Below are positions 63,391 through 64,000 of a stretch of DNA of 64,000 nucleotides, piece after piece. The translations under genes and the position numbers were made by a program. Position 1 is the first letter of the stretch; each line of letters starts with the position of its first letter. The notes below the pieces were generated by a model, which worked only from the letters and a program-made list of their open reading frames with translations, was not told the origin of the DNA and made no database searches. Source of the stretch: Mycolicibacterium rhodesiae (GTDB lineage Bacteria; Actinomycetota; Actinomycetes; Mycobacteriales; Mycobacteriaceae); contig NZ_MVIH01000003.1 of the NCBI RefSeq assembly GCF_002086695.1, forward strand, positions 62,001 to 126,000, written 5' to 3'.

Positions 63391-63420
63391 TTAACATTTC
63401 ATCTACTTAATGGATACTCT
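63391..63420 (+). promoter_or_regulatory. Leaderless promoter of the MarR gene
   Basis: -35 TTAACA (63391-63396), 18-bp spacer, -10 TACTCT (63415-63420), ATG 6 nt further. The stretch also has two CTTAA repeats (63390-63394 and 63406-63410) that could be part of a MarR operator shared with the divergent MmpL promoter. Confidence 0.55.
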
Positions 63421-63426
63421 GGTGGC

Positions 63427-63900
63427 ATGGATCCCTCCGGCAGGCCCGCCCTGGAGGCCGCCGTGGTCGCCGACGTGCAGGCGCTGTCCGCCGAATCGGA
63501 TCAGATCGGTCGCGCCTTCGCCGGTATCCACCAGTTGTCGGCCAACGATTTCCGCGCACTGGTGCACGTGATGGTCGCCGAGAACGCCGGCACCCCGCTG
63601 ACCGCCGGGGAGCTGCGCACCCGGATGGGACTCTCGGGTGCGGCCATCACCTACCTGGTCGAGCGGATGATCGAATCCGGCCATCTGCGGCGCGACTCCG
63701 ACCCGGCCGACCGCCGGAAGGTGCTCCTGCGCTACGCCGACCACGGCATCGAGGTCGGCAGGGCGTTCTTCACGCCGCTGGCCACCCACACCCACCGCGC
63801 CCTGGACGAGATACCCGACTCTGATCTCGAGGCGGCCCATCGCGTCTTCACCGCGGTGCTGGCGGCAATGGCGGACTTCCGCGCCGATCTGAATTCATAG
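63427..63900 (+). CDS. MarR-family transcriptional regulator
   Basis: 157 residues: winged helix-turn-helix with LTAGELRTRMGLSGAAITYL and the typical SDPADRRKVLLRYADHG wing, flanked by dimer helices. It is divergent from the MmpL-P450 operon, 59 bp away, and is the likely repressor of it and of itself. The ligand is unknown. The 3' end overlaps nothing certain; the last 100 bp of the window follow. Confidence 0.92.
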   Translation: MDPSGRPALEAAVVADVQALSAESDQIGRAFAGIHQLSANDFRALVHVMVAENAGTPLTAGELRTRMGLSGAAITYLVERMIESGHLRRDSDPADRRKVLLRYADHGIEVGRAFFTPLATHTHRALDEIPDSDLEAAHRVFTAVLAAMADFRADLNS

Positions 63901-64000
63901 CCGGTCCACTTGGCGGCCTCGTCATTTTTGCCGACTTTGCTGCGGGCCATGGTGAAGTAGGCAAAGCTATTGGCGTCTAACGGGTCTTGGGGAATCGAGT
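63901..64000 (-). other. Window-edge segment; possible end of a minus-strand gene
   Basis: Read on the minus strand, the last 100 bases encode DPLDANSFAYFTMARSKVGK and continue without a stop into the MarR gene. The segment looks protein-like but no stop codon is found before the antisense of MarR. It may be a frameshifted or truncated gene, or chance. It is noticeably less GC-rich than its surroundings. Confidence 0.25.

Overview
The window is GC-rich, densely coded DNA from a fast-growing mycobacterium (Mycolicibacterium-like). The evidence is gene content and order. A clpB / ttfA / pyrE block, a form I CO dehydrogenase cluster and an fba / DUF3151 / site-2 protease / purA block match the M. 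tuberculosis Rv0357-Rv0384 neighbourhood. A zinc exporter of the M. smegmatis ZitA type lies beside them. Many genes start at a GTG or ATG 6-7 nt downstream of a TANNNT hexamer, the leaderless pattern typical of mycobacteria. No tRNA, rRNA, CRISPR array or insertion sequence was seen.

Layout. 1-4.3 kb: the tail of a MarR regulator, an AmiC-like cytoplasmic binding protein, and ClpB under an HspR (HAIR) operator. 4.3-6.2 kb: a TetR regulator divergent from an FAD monooxygenase. 6.3-9.2 kb: ttfA, an SDR, pyrE and a Rossmann-like protein. 9.2-18.3 kb: a GAF-GGDEF-EAL c-di-GMP enzyme with an acyltransferase-like partner, an rRNA/tRNA methyltransferase, a GH76 glycosidase, an NhaA-thioredoxin fusion, and MoeY. 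18.3-25.3 kb: a P450 coupled to moeY, a methyltransferase, an SDR, and a four-gene NTF2-like / sulfotransferase / DUF1214 / SDR operon. 25.3-34.9 kb: a LysR regulator and the CO dehydrogenase operon (XdhC, coxM, coxS, coxL, XdhC-YHS, MoxR, coxG, coxE).

34.9-41.2 kb: a small secreted protein, DedA, fba, an anchored protein, DUF3151, a FUSC protein and the zinc exporter zitA with a metalloregulator operator. 41.2-55.8 kb: an accessory-looking region. It holds a secreted PE-PPE-domain hydrolase, a secreted beta-propeller protein, two tandem TetR paralogues and a nine-gene catabolic operon (SCP-x thiolase, SRPBCC, MaoC, 17beta-HSD4-type SDR, FadE, alpha/beta hydrolase, FadD, aldehyde dehydrogenase, SDR). 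Three related 22-24-bp palindromes sit at promoters in this region and may link these genes into one regulon. 55.9-60.1 kb: a site-2 protease, an Rv0358-like protein, purA, a hotdog protein and a membrane protein. 60.1-64 kb: a MarR regulator divergent from an MmpL-P450 operon.

How the genes work together. The cox cluster is a complete structural and maturation set for oxidising trace CO. The 41-56 kb region reads as uptake or surface hydrolysis followed by activation of an aldehyde or acid to a CoA ester and a dissociated peroxisomal-type (MFE-2/SCP-x) beta-oxidation spiral. Its substrate cannot be read from the sequence. Functional calls rest on reading the protein sequences and on remembered families; no database search was run.
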